Shown: positions 46,411 through 54,582 of the stretch, piece after piece
Position numbering within the stretch: position 1 is the first letter of the stretch
Layout of the letters: each line of letters starts with the position of its first letter
Translations under genes and position numbers: made by a program
Assembly (NCBI RefSeq): GCF_025460835.1
Contig: NZ_JAMXAY010000009.1
Span: 1-64,000 of the forward strand
Direction of reading: 5' to 3'
Length of the DNA stretch: 64,000 bases
Origin: Parapedobacter soli
Lineage (GTDB): Bacteria; Bacteroidota; Bacteroidia; Sphingobacteriales; Sphingobacteriaceae
The notes under the pieces: model-generated
Databases searched by the model: none
Seen by the model: the letters and a program-made list of their open reading frames with translations, nothing else
Told to the model about the DNA's origin: nothing

Positions 46411-49400
46411 ATGCTCAAAACATTCATCAATAGGCCAGTATTGGCTACCGTAGTCTCCACGCTGCTTGTTATTCTCGGGCTGGTATCCATGTGGCAGTTG
46501 CCCATCACCCGTTTTCCCGAAATCGCACCACCAAGCGTAACAGTTTCGACATCATATCCCGGTGCCAATGCCGAAACCGTGGCCGCCGCCGTGCTCCTCC
46601 CCATCGAAGAGGCCATCAACGGTGTCCCCAACATGACCTACATCCGGTCATCTGCCACCAATTCGGGGTCGGGCAAAATCAACGTGTTTTTCAAGACGGG
46701 GACCAATCCCGACCAAGCATCGGTAAACGTCCAGACACGGGTATCGAAAGCCAATGCCAACATCCCTGCCGAGGTTATCGAATCGGGCATCACGGTAGAG
46801 CCACGGCAAAGTGGCATCATCATGACCATCGACATATTCAGCGATCACCCCGATACGCTATACGACGAAACATTCCTCCAAGCATACGCCCAGATCAACC
46901 TCATGCGTGAGCTATCGCGTGTGGATGGCGTGGGCGAGGTACGCCGTGTGGGTGCCCGCGACTATTCCATACGCACATGGCTCAATCCGGAAAAGATGGC
47001 CGCATATGGGCTGGTGCCCCAAGACGTCCGTAGCGCAATACGCGACCAGAACTTCGAGATTGCGCCGGGTAAATTCGGCGAAACCTCAAACGAGGCCTTT
47101 GAAACCATCCTCCGACATAAAGGCCGGTTCACGCTGCCCGAGGAGTTTGAACAGATTGTCATCAAAACCAACCCCGACGGCTCCGTGCTATATCTCAAAG
47201 ACATTGCCCGCACCGAACTCGGGGCCACCAACCTCGGCAGCGACAACAAAGTAAACGGATACCCCGGGCTCACGCTCAATATCCTGCAAACAAGCGGGTC
47301 CAACGCACGGGAGATCGATATCCACATCCGTGACGTACTGGAGCGCCTCGCAAAAGACTTTCCCGATTACGTGCACTACGAAATATCCTATAGCGTACGC
47401 GACCAAATCGATGAATCCATAAACCAAGTAAAACACACCATCTTCGAAGCGGTTATCCTGGTATTCATCATCGTGTTCATCTTCCTGCAGAACTTCCGCT
47501 CCACGTTGATACCGGCCATTGCCATCCCCGTATCCCTCATCGGTACGTTTTTTTTCCTGCAACTATTCGGATTTTCAATCAACGTATTGACCATGTTCGC
47601 GCTAGTACTGGCCATCGGTATCGTGGTAGACGACGCCATTGTGGTGGTTGAGGCCGTACACCAGAAAATGCATACCACGAATCTGGGGCCCCGCAAAGCG
47701 ACACATGCCACCATGAGCGAAATTACCGGTGCCATCGTTTCCATCACGCTGGTGATGGCGGCGGTATTCTTCCCGGTGGGCTTTATGACCGGGCCATCGG
47801 GCGTATTCTTCCAGCAATTTGCCTACACACTTGCAACGGCCATCCTGATTTCGGCCCTGAATGCGCTGACACTCACCCCTGCCCTATGCGCCCTATTGCT
47901 GAAGAAGCCGGAGGGCGATGGGCTGGAAGCCACGGTAGACAACCATCCGGCAGCAGGCAAGAAGGGCCGCAACTTCCTCTCGCGGCTATTCGGTGCCTTC
48001 AACACGGCTTTCGACACCATGACACATAAATACGTTGGTGCCATACGGTTCCTCATCGGCCGCAAAGGGGTGGCCATTGGCGGACTCTCGTTGGTGACCG
48101 CTATCGGTATATGGCTGATGAACCGGACCCCCACGAGTTTCATTCCCACCGAAGACGACAGTTTCGTTACGTATTCCATGTCTATGCCTCCTGGGGCATC
48201 ACTGGCACGTACCACAGAAGCACTTGCAAAAGCCGACAGCATTCTGGAAAAACGGGAGGCTATTGCCGGCATGACCACCGTTTCGGGTTATAATGCAATA
48301 GACGCCAGTGCCAGTTCGGCTTTCGCCGTGGGTTACATCCAGCTGAAGCCCGCTGGTGAGCGGGGTGAAATCCGTAACATCAATGCCATTATGGATACCA
48401 TCCGTGCCGACCTGGAACAAATTACCGACGCGAAATTCAGCGTCTTCCCCCGGCCCACCATCCAGGGGTTCGGCGACTTCTCTGGCCTTGAGTTTGTTCT
48501 GCAAGACCGTATGGGCGGGTCCATGTGGGACTTCGGGGCCGTGGCCGATACGTTTATCGCAGAATTGGAAAAAAGACCGGAAATCGCTTCGGCATATACC
48601 ACGTTCAATGCGAATTTCCCCCAGTATATCCTAGAGGTAGACCCCATTAAGGCCAAAGCGCTGGGGGTAAGCATCAACGAAATGATGCGCACCATTCAAG
48701 GGTATTATGGCCGTGTGCGCGTGAGTGATTTCAACCGCTTCGGGCGGCAATACCGGTTGTATATGCAAGCCGATTTCGACTACCGCACCGACCCCGAGTC
48801 GTTCAATTCGATTTTTGTCCGCAACAGCAAAGGTGAAATGGTACCCGCCAATACCATCATTAAACTACGGAAAGCGATGGGCCCAGAAATCGTGAACCGA
48901 TACAATCTTTACAATGCTATCGCCATAAATGCCATCCCGGCCGAGGGGCATAGCACGGGAGAGGCCATGCAGGCGATGGAAGAAACGGCTACGGCGTATC
49001 TGCCCGGCAACTACAGCTACGAATGGACCGGGATGAGCTTGGAGGAGCGGCAATCGGGCAATGAGATGTTCCTCATCTTCGCGTTGAGTATTATTTTTGT
49101 CTATTTTCTCCTGGCTGCCCAATACGAAAGCTATATCTTGCCCTTGGCGGTCATGCTGTCAGTGCCGGTAGGGCTGATTGGCGTGTACGCCGTTGTCAAT
49201 CTGGTTGGATTGGAAAACAACATCTACGTTCAGGTCGGGCTGATCATGCTCATCGGCCTGCTGGCAAAAAACGCAATCCTCATTGTGGAATTTGCCATAC
49301 AACAGCGTAATGCAGGCCTAAGCATCGTGGAGTCTGCCCTCGAAGGTTCCCGTATGCGTTTACGGCCTATCCTGATGACCTCGCTGGCCTTCATTGCTGG

Positions 49401-49587
49401 CTTAGTGCCCCTCATGTGGACGGTGGGGCCATCGGCACAGGGCAACCATTCCATCAGTTTCGGTGCAGCGGGCGGAATGCTCTTCGGGGTTACACTGGGT
49501 ATTTTCATCATCCCCGTTCTGTACGTTATTTTCAAACACTTGGACGAGATCGTTAAGAATAAGTTGACCACGAAAGAAGAAGAATAA
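46411..49587 (+). CDS. RND efflux pump inner-membrane subunit (AcrB/HAE1-like)
   Basis: A 1,058-residue proton-driven multidrug pump with twelve predicted helices. HAE1 motifs are visible: MLKTFINRPVLATVVSTLLV at the start, the proton-relay segment in FALVLAIGIVVDDAIVVVEA (two Asp on helix 4), and GLIMLIGLLAKNAILIVEFA on helix 10. Full length. It lies between the adaptor (81 bp before) and the channel gene (overlapping by one base). Confidence 0.95.
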   Translation: MLKTFINRPVLATVVSTLLVILGLVSMWQLPITRFPEIAPPSVTVSTSYPGANAETVAAAVLLPIEEAINGVPNMTYIRSSATNSGSGKINVFFKTGTNPDQASVNVQTRVSKANANIPAEVIESGITVEPRQSGIIMTIDIFSDHPDTLYDETFLQAYAQINLMRELSRVDGVGEVRRVGARDYSIRTWLNPEKMAAYGLVPQDVRSAIRDQNFEIAPGKFGETSNEAFETILRHKGRFTLPEEFEQIVIKTNPDGSVLYLKDIARTELGATNLGSDNKVNGYPGLTLNILQTSGSNAREIDIHIRDVLERLAKDFPDYVHYEISYSVRDQIDESINQVKHTIFEAVILVFIIVFIFLQNFRSTLIPAIAIPVSLIGTFFFLQLFGFSINVLTMFALVLAIGIVVDDAIVVVEAVHQKMHTTNLGPRKATHATMSEITGAIVSITLVMAAVFFPVGFMTGPSGVFFQQFAYTLATAILISALNALTLTPALCALLLKKPEGDGLEATVDNHPAAGKKGRNFLSRLFGAFNTAFDTMTHKYVGAIRFLIGRKGVAIGGLSLVTAIGIWLMNRTPTSFIPTEDDSFVTYSMSMPPGASLARTTEALAKADSILEKREAIAGMTTVSGYNAIDASASSAFAVGYIQLKPAGERGEIRNINAIMDTIRADLEQITDAKFSVFPRPTIQGFGDFSGLEFVLQDRMGGSMWDFGAVADTFIAELEKRPEIASAYTTFNANFPQYILEVDPIKAKALGVSINEMMRTIQGYYGRVRVSDFNRFGRQYRLYMQADFDYRTDPESFNSIFVRNSKGEMVPANTIIKLRKAMGPEIVNRYNLYNAIAINAIPAEGHSTGEAMQAMEETATAYLPGNYSYEWTGMSLEERQSGNEMFLIFALSIIFVYFLLAAQYESYILPLAVMLSVPVGLIGVYAVVNLVGLENNIYVQVGLIMLIGLLAKNAILIVEFAIQQRNAGLSIVESALEGSRMRLRPILMTSLAFIAGLVPLMWTVGPSAQGNHSISFGAAGGMLFGVTLGIFIIPVLYVIFKHLDEIVKNKLTTKEEE

Positions 49588-51050
49588 TGAAGTATATAAC
49601 CTGGCATACCGGGCTATTTGCAGTGGTTTGTTCGCTGCTGATATCGTCATGCAAAGTAGGGCGCGACTATGTACGCCCCGAAACGGGTATCACCGATACA
49701 TTCCGCGGTGACGCAGTAACCGATGGTACTGCTGATACGGCAAACATCGCCGACATTCCCTGGTCCGATTTTTTTACCGACAGCATGCTGACCATGCTCA
49801 TCGATAGCGCTATCACCAATAACTTCGATATGCGGACAGCATTGAAAAACATCGACATCGCCAACCAATATGTGAGGCAATCGCGGGCTGCTTTTTTACC
49901 GAAGGTCGGAGCTGATCTCGCAGGCACAAACCATCAATGGCGGTCCAGCGACTTTTATTCGTCGCCTTCTTCCGGTTGGTATGATCGCGGCGACCGCGGC
50001 ACCCCGCCCGACGACCTCTACCTGTACCAATCCCAGTATTTTTCTTCTGTGAGCATGAGCTGGGAGCTGGACATCTGGGGGAAGCTGCGCCGCCAGAAAG
50101 AAAGTGCCCTGGCAGAGTACCTACAAACGTTCGAGGTCCAAAAGGCGATACAGACCGGATTGGTGGCAGCCATTGCCGAAGGGTACTACAACCTGCTCAC
50201 ATTAGACGCCCAGCTGGAAGTAGCCCAGCGCAACCTGCTGCTCAACGACAGTACCCTGCAGATCGTGAAGCTGCAGCGTGACGCCGGGGAGGTCAGCTCG
50301 TTGGCCATCCAACAGACGGAGTCGCAAAAGCTGGTGGCGGCAGCGCTCATCCCCGAATTGGAACAGCAGATTGCTCTCCAGGAAAATGCGTTGATGGCCC
50401 TGACGGGGCGTATGCCCGATGGCATATACCGATCGTCGGCCCTCACCGACTGGCACATGCAGGCGACCTACGATAGCGGGGTGCCGCTGCAGCTGCTGGC
50501 CAACCGGCCCGATGTGCGCGAAGCAGAACTTGCGCTGCGCGCGGCAAACGCCGAGGTGGGCGTGGCCCAGGCCTACCGATACCCTACGCTCACCATCGAA
50601 GCGTCAGGCGGTCTCAACGCCATGCTGCCACAAAACTGGTTCAACATACCCGGAGCACTATTTGGCGGACTGATCAGCGGTGTTACACAACCGATATTCA
50701 ACGGCAGGAGACTCAAAACGCAGCATGAGGTGGCCAAACTGGAACGCGACAAGGCCGAAATCGGCTTCCAGCAGGTGGTTATGGACGCCGTGCACGAGGT
50801 GACCAATGCCTTGGTGATGATCGATAAGCTCAACGAGCAGCTCGCCATTGCGCAACAACGCGTTGCCACGGCTCAGCTTGGCGTCAAAAATGCCAACTTG
50901 TTGTTCAAAGCCGGTGAGGCGACCTACCTCGAGGTGATTACGGCCCAGAGTAATGCCCTCAAGAGTGAGTTGGACCTGGTCAGTGTGAAACAACAGCAAC
51001 TCAACGCCAAGGTAACGCTTTATAAGGCGCTGGGTGGCGGATGGCGGTAG
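49587..51050 (+). CDS. TolC-like outer-membrane efflux lipoprotein (NodT family)
   Basis: A 487-residue channel protein with a lipoprotein signal (LLISSC, Cys 22). The paired OEP repeats show long helices, e.g. AEGYYNLLTLDAQLEVAQRN and NALMALTGRMPDG, then LLANRPDVREAELALRAANA, the NodT signature, and VTQPIFNGRRLKTQHEVA. It overlaps the pump gene by one base (TAATG) and completes the tripartite efflux system. Confidence 0.94.
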   Translation: MKYITWHTGLFAVVCSLLISSCKVGRDYVRPETGITDTFRGDAVTDGTADTANIADIPWSDFFTDSMLTMLIDSAITNNFDMRTALKNIDIANQYVRQSRAAFLPKVGADLAGTNHQWRSSDFYSSPSSGWYDRGDRGTPPDDLYLYQSQYFSSVSMSWELDIWGKLRRQKESALAEYLQTFEVQKAIQTGLVAAIAEGYYNLLTLDAQLEVAQRNLLLNDSTLQIVKLQRDAGEVSSLAIQQTESQKLVAAALIPELEQQIALQENALMALTGRMPDGIYRSSALTDWHMQATYDSGVPLQLLANRPDVREAELALRAANAEVGVAQAYRYPTLTIEASGGLNAMLPQNWFNIPGALFGGLISGVTQPIFNGRRLKTQHEVAKLERDKAEIGFQQVVMDAVHEVTNALVMIDKLNEQLAIAQQRVATAQLGVKNANLLFKAGEATYLEVITAQSNALKSELDLVSVKQQQLNAKVTLYKALGGGWR

Positions 51051-51082
51051 AATCCTACGCGGGCGATGTGTTCTACGGCCAC

Positions 51083-51787
51083 CTACCCGCACGTAATCGC
51101 TCCTTCTGGGTAAACCAGTGGGCTTAAAAACGGAATATCGAGGTTAGCACCCCGCAACAGGAACCAGCCGCCCATCAATATCGAAATGATGGGCAGCCAA
51201 AAAGCGAAATTGAACCGGAGACGGGCTTTGGCGAAGGCACCTAACAGGGCCACCGACAACATCGCCGGCCAGGTACCTACCCCAAACGACACCATAAAAA
51301 GTGCGCTCCCCTGCACGGAGTCGGCACTTAGCGCGGCTGCCAGCGCCATATAAACCATCCCGCAGGGCAGCAGGCCGTTGAGCATACCCACCATAAGGTG
51401 CCCCCCGGGCCGGTAAAGCCAATAACCTACCCAGCGGGTCAGCGGTGTGACAAAACGCTGCTGCAGGCGGGAAAACCGACGGGATTGCTTTCCGAAAAGC
51501 GATAATAACCCCACTCCGATAAGCAGGAAACCGGTAAACAGTGTGATCCCCCGCTGCCAGTCTTTTATTTCAAGCAGCAGGTGGCCCACAAGGCCGATGA
51601 CGACGCCAAGCACACCATACATCGCCACACGGCCAACCTGATAAAGTATCGTATTCATCAACACCCGCCAAGACCGGGTGCGCTTATCGGCTGTAAACGC
51701 CAGCACCAACGGCCCACACATGGCCACGCAGTGGAGGCTACCGAAGAGCCCCATAAAAAATGCTAGCGTTAGGTAACTCATATCCAC
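51083..51787 (-). CDS. SafE/TauE-family membrane protein of the cbb3 cluster
   Basis: A 234-residue protein with about six transmembrane helices and the motif GLFGSLHCVAMCGPLVLA (His and Cys residues in helix 1) plus GLLPCGMVYMALAAALSADS. Proteins with this HCxxMCGP motif accompany cbb3 oxidase genes and are related to those proposed to move copper or reductant for oxidase assembly. It starts 3 bp after the short ccoH gene and is the last gene of the cco operon. Convergent with the RND channel gene. Confidence 0.85.
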   Translation of the reverse strand: MDMSYLTLAFFMGLFGSLHCVAMCGPLVLAFTADKRTRSWRVLMNTILYQVGRVAMYGVLGVVIGLVGHLLLEIKDWQRGITLFTGFLLIGVGLLSLFGKQSRRFSRLQQRFVTPLTRWVGYWLYRPGGHLMVGMLNGLLPCGMVYMALAAALSADSVQGSALFMVSFGVGTWPAMLSVALLGAFAKARLRFNFAFWLPIISILMGGWFLLRGANLDIPFLSPLVYPEGAITCG

Positions 51788-51790
51788 ATT

Positions 51791-51991
51791 TTATTTCGGC
51801 ACGACACGGGTGGTATCGGTAAGCTCGTGCACACTGTCCGCGGCACGCAACTGGTCATAATTCAACCCACGTTCGTAATAATCCTCAGCCACCAACGAGT
51901 CGGTATCCATGTTTACCATATAAACACCAAACGACACGATCAACACCATAAAAGATGCCAGCGCAATCACTATTTTTACTCCCCAGTTCAC
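51791..51991 (-). CDS. ccoH: FixH/CcoH, short form
   Basis: A 66-residue protein with one helix (KIVIALASFMVLIVSFGVYM) followed by DTDSLVAEDYYERGLNYDQ, the FixH signature just outside the membrane. Other Bacteroidota FixH proteins run to roughly 145 residues with a periplasmic beta domain; here the frame stops after RVVPK, so most of that domain is missing. The next gene begins 3 bp later, leaving no room for it. The start codon is GTG at 51991. FixH aids assembly of the cbb3 oxidase together with the copper ATPase FixI. Confidence 0.75.
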   Translation of the reverse strand: MNWGVKIVIALASFMVLIVSFGVYMVNMDTDSLVAEDYYERGLNYDQLRAADSVHELTDTTRVVPK

Positions 51992-52010
51992 GTTTTCAAT
52001 TATCGATTTT

Positions 52011-52088
52011 CAATTGTTAATTGCTAATCCACCTTGACCATTAACAATTAACCATTAACCATTAACAATTAACCATTAACCATTATTT
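52011..52088. repeat. Heptanucleotide tandem array, mixed ATTAACC/ATTAACA
   Basis: Units ATTAACA, ATTAACC (x2), ATTAACA, ATTAACC (x2) occupy 52040-52081 and are followed by ATTATTT, which contains the ccoG stop codon. Just before, 52011-52027 holds degenerate copies of the complementary form (CAATTGTTAATTGCTAA). It fills the gap between ccoG and ccoH and combines the two unit types seen at 32.2-32.5 kb. Confidence 0.88.
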
Positions 52089-53450
52089 AACCGGTGCTAC
52101 AAATGTTGTTTTCAATGTTTCCACCGCCTTTCCATCAGCCATCACGCCGATTTTCACATCCGTTTTATATGTTTTCACCGATTGTTGCGGAGTAATAAGG
52201 AAAAAGGTCATTTGCGCTGTCGCACCCGCTTTCAGTACGGTGAGCTGGTTAACCATGCGGATGGCCATATCTTCATCTAACACTTCGAGGTTGAACGGGA
52301 TATCATTGCTCGTTTTGTTAATCAATTCCAAACTATAAAGGTTGCTTACGGTTCCATCATCGAGGACCTGGTAGGTACTGCCCCTGGCGCGGAGAAGCGT
52401 GCCATCCACTTGCGACCTACTGAACATGAGCCACCCGAACACGGCAACCAACGCGGCCAGCACCACGGTATATGCGATGGCGCGGGTGTTCCCTTTCGCC
52501 TTGGGCTGCCCTTCGATTTCACTTACCGAGTAAAAACCGATAAGGTTCTTGGGCCGGTCGAGCTTTTCCATTACGGTGTCGCATGCGTCGATACATGCCG
52601 TGCAGCTCACACATTCCATCTGCAGTCCGTTGCGGATATCAATGCCCGTAGGGCATACCTGCACGCACAAGTTGCAGTCTACACAGTCGCCCACCAATTG
52701 TTCCACGTCTTTTTTCCGATGTCCACGCGGTTCTCCCCTGCGGTGATCATAGGCTATGGTAACGCTCTTATCGTCCATCAGCACGCTCTGCAACCGCCCA
52801 TAAGGGCAAATCGTGGTGCACACAATCTCCCGTACATAGGCGAATACACCGTAAAACACCAATGTGAACAAAACAATGGCAACAAACCCACCGATATGCT
52901 GGCTGATGGGATCGGTCATGATTTTCCAAAGCTCCTCGATACCGATAATGTAAGAAAGGAAGAGGTTTGAAATCACAAAGGAAATAAGCAGGAAAATAGT
53001 ATGTTTAAGGATTTTTTTTGCATACTTGGCCGTGGTATTGGGGGCCTTGTCCAACTTTTTCTGCTGCAACCAATCGCCCTCGATCAGAAATTCGATACGG
53101 CGGAACACAAGTTCCATGAAAATGGTCTGGGGGCACGCCCATCCGCACCATACACGGCCATACACCACGGTGAATAGGACGATGCATACCATGGCAATCA
53201 GCATCCCGAAGACGAAGATATGCAGGTCCTGCGGCCAGAAAACGCTTCCGAAAATAACAAACTTGCGCTCAATGATGTTGAATAACAAAAGCGGCTCACC
53301 GCCGATTTTGATAAACGGGGCCACAATCAAAAAGGCCAACAGCGTATAACCCACCCATTGCCGCCGATTGAACCACTTTCCACCGGGCTTCTTTGCATAG
53401 ATCCATTCGCGTTTCGGCTTTACTGCGCCCGCTACCGTTGCTGTTGCCAT
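52083..53450 (-). CDS. ccoG: CcoG/FixG, cbb3 oxidase accessory ferredoxin
   Basis: A 455-residue membrane protein with about five helices and two 4Fe-4S clusters, seen in CVDCNLCVQVCPTGIDIRNG and CVSCTACIDACD. An earlier CGWACPQTIF motif is typical of the NapH/CcoG group. The C-terminal part is an immunoglobulin-like periplasmic domain. Required for maturation of cbb3 oxidases, with evidence in other bacteria for copper reduction. It follows ccoP after 60 bp. The stop codon is in the heptamer array. Confidence 0.94.
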   Translation of the reverse strand: MATATVAGAVKPKREWIYAKKPGGKWFNRRQWVGYTLLAFLIVAPFIKIGGEPLLLFNIIERKFVIFGSVFWPQDLHIFVFGMLIAMVCIVLFTVVYGRVWCGWACPQTIFMELVFRRIEFLIEGDWLQQKKLDKAPNTTAKYAKKILKHTIFLLISFVISNLFLSYIIGIEELWKIMTDPISQHIGGFVAIVLFTLVFYGVFAYVREIVCTTICPYGRLQSVLMDDKSVTIAYDHRRGEPRGHRKKDVEQLVGDCVDCNLCVQVCPTGIDIRNGLQMECVSCTACIDACDTVMEKLDRPKNLIGFYSVSEIEGQPKAKGNTRAIAYTVVLAALVAVFGWLMFSRSQVDGTLLRARGSTYQVLDDGTVSNLYSLELINKTSNDIPFNLEVLDEDMAIRMVNQLTVLKAGATAQMTFFLITPQQSVKTYKTDVKIGVMADGKAVETLKTTFVAPVK

Positions 53451-53509
53451 GTATTCTTCACTCCTTTACCTTATTGGTTTTACCTCAATTATCTTCAATC
53501 CCCATGCTT

Positions 53510-54361
53510 CTACTCACCAACAGATGCCACCTCCGGCTCGGGCGTGGCGGCCGCATCCTGGTATTCAACTTTTTCGCCTTGTGGCTCCTTGGCATTCGGC
53601 GGGTTATTGCCCCGCAATGTAATGATATAATTGCTCACCTCGGCGATCTGCGCCGGCGTCAGGCTTTGCTCCCAGGGAATCATCCCCTTATCCAGCACAC
53701 CGTATTTGACTACCCTGAAAATATCCTGCACCTCACCGCCGTGTAGCCAATACTCATCGGTGAGGTTGGGTCCGATTCCACCCTCACCCACGCCGCCGTG
53801 GCAGGCAGCACAGTTCTGGGTGAAGATTGCTAGTCCGGCCGCCACCGTCTCCGGGCTGGTGTCTACCGTCACGGTATTCTCGTCGATGTTGTTGGCGGCC
53901 TGGGACAGCCATTCCTGCCGGGCTTGTTCGGCACGTGCCATCTCCCGCGTATACTCCTCGTCTTGGGTGGGGCCCCAGCCGAATACATGATACACACACA
54001 GGTACACCACCGCAAATGCGATGCTACCGTAGAACATGACATTGAACCACGCCGGCACGGGGTTATCAAGTTCCTTTATGCCGTCGTATTCATGGTCGAT
54101 GACCAAATCCTTTTCCTCTGACATCGGCCGGAGCCCCATCAACTTGTTCCACCAGTGCGCCCAGCGGCTGCCGCGGGCGTGCGCCACTTCCGTTTTGGCA
54201 GTAGCCGCGTTGGCCAGTGCCTGTGGCATGGTAACCCGTACCATCACCCGCAACGCGCGTAAAACCACCAATGCAGACAGCAGGATGACCACCATCACTA
54301 CCACCAGGGCAATGATGAGTATATTGTGGCTGAGATTTACTTGCATGAAGATTGTGTTCAT
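53510..54361 (-). CDS. ccoP: cbb3 oxidase subunit III, single heme
   Basis: A 283-residue membrane-bound cytochrome c. Two N-terminal helices are separated by a polar loop with WWNKLMGLRPMSEEKDLVID and the CcoP-type YDGIKELDNPVPAWFNVMFY, followed by one heme motif CAACH in FTQNCAACHGGVGEGGIGPN and an axial Met region (MIPWEQSLTPAQIAEVSNYI). Proteobacterial CcoP has two hemes; a single one is seen here. It passes electrons toward CcoO. Confidence 0.93.
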   Translation of the reverse strand: MNTIFMQVNLSHNILIIALVVVMVVILLSALVVLRALRVMVRVTMPQALANAATAKTEVAHARGSRWAHWWNKLMGLRPMSEEKDLVIDHEYDGIKELDNPVPAWFNVMFYGSIAFAVVYLCVYHVFGWGPTQDEEYTREMARAEQARQEWLSQAANNIDENTVTVDTSPETVAAGLAIFTQNCAACHGGVGEGGIGPNLTDEYWLHGGEVQDIFRVVKYGVLDKGMIPWEQSLTPAQIAEVSNYIITLRGNNPPNAKEPQGEKVEYQDAAATPEPEVASVGE

Positions 54362-54378
54362 GGTTTGCTATATTTAAT

Positions 54379-54564
54379 TTAGTTTACCGGTTCGTCGTCA
54401 GACGTTGCCTCATCATCCATCGGAATGCCTTTCATATAATCGATATCGGCTTTCCGCATCCGGAAAAGTCTGATGCCTACGATAATGAAAAACAGCAGGA
54501 ATATCCACAGCGATGCAATGAGATACCACTCATTACCGCTCAAATCTGTTATTTGCTTAAACAT
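54379..54564 (-). CDS. ccoQ: CcoQ/FixQ, small cbb3 subunit
   Basis: A 61-residue single-helix protein, NEWYLIASLWIFLLFFIIVG followed by IRLFRMRKADIDYM and an acidic tail. Size, topology and position between ccoNO and ccoP identify it as the small stabilising subunit. It starts 18 bp after the ccoNO stop. Confidence 0.85.
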   Translation of the reverse strand: MFKQITDLSGNEWYLIASLWIFLLFFIIVGIRLFRMRKADIDYMKGIPMDDEATSDDEPVN

Positions 54565-54582
54565 GTCATTCGTTTACGTACG

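Noticed and set aside
53451-53509. FNR-like box (TTGG-N7-TCAA) before ccoG
   Set aside because: Spacing and one arm do not match TTGA-N6-TCAA; probably chance.
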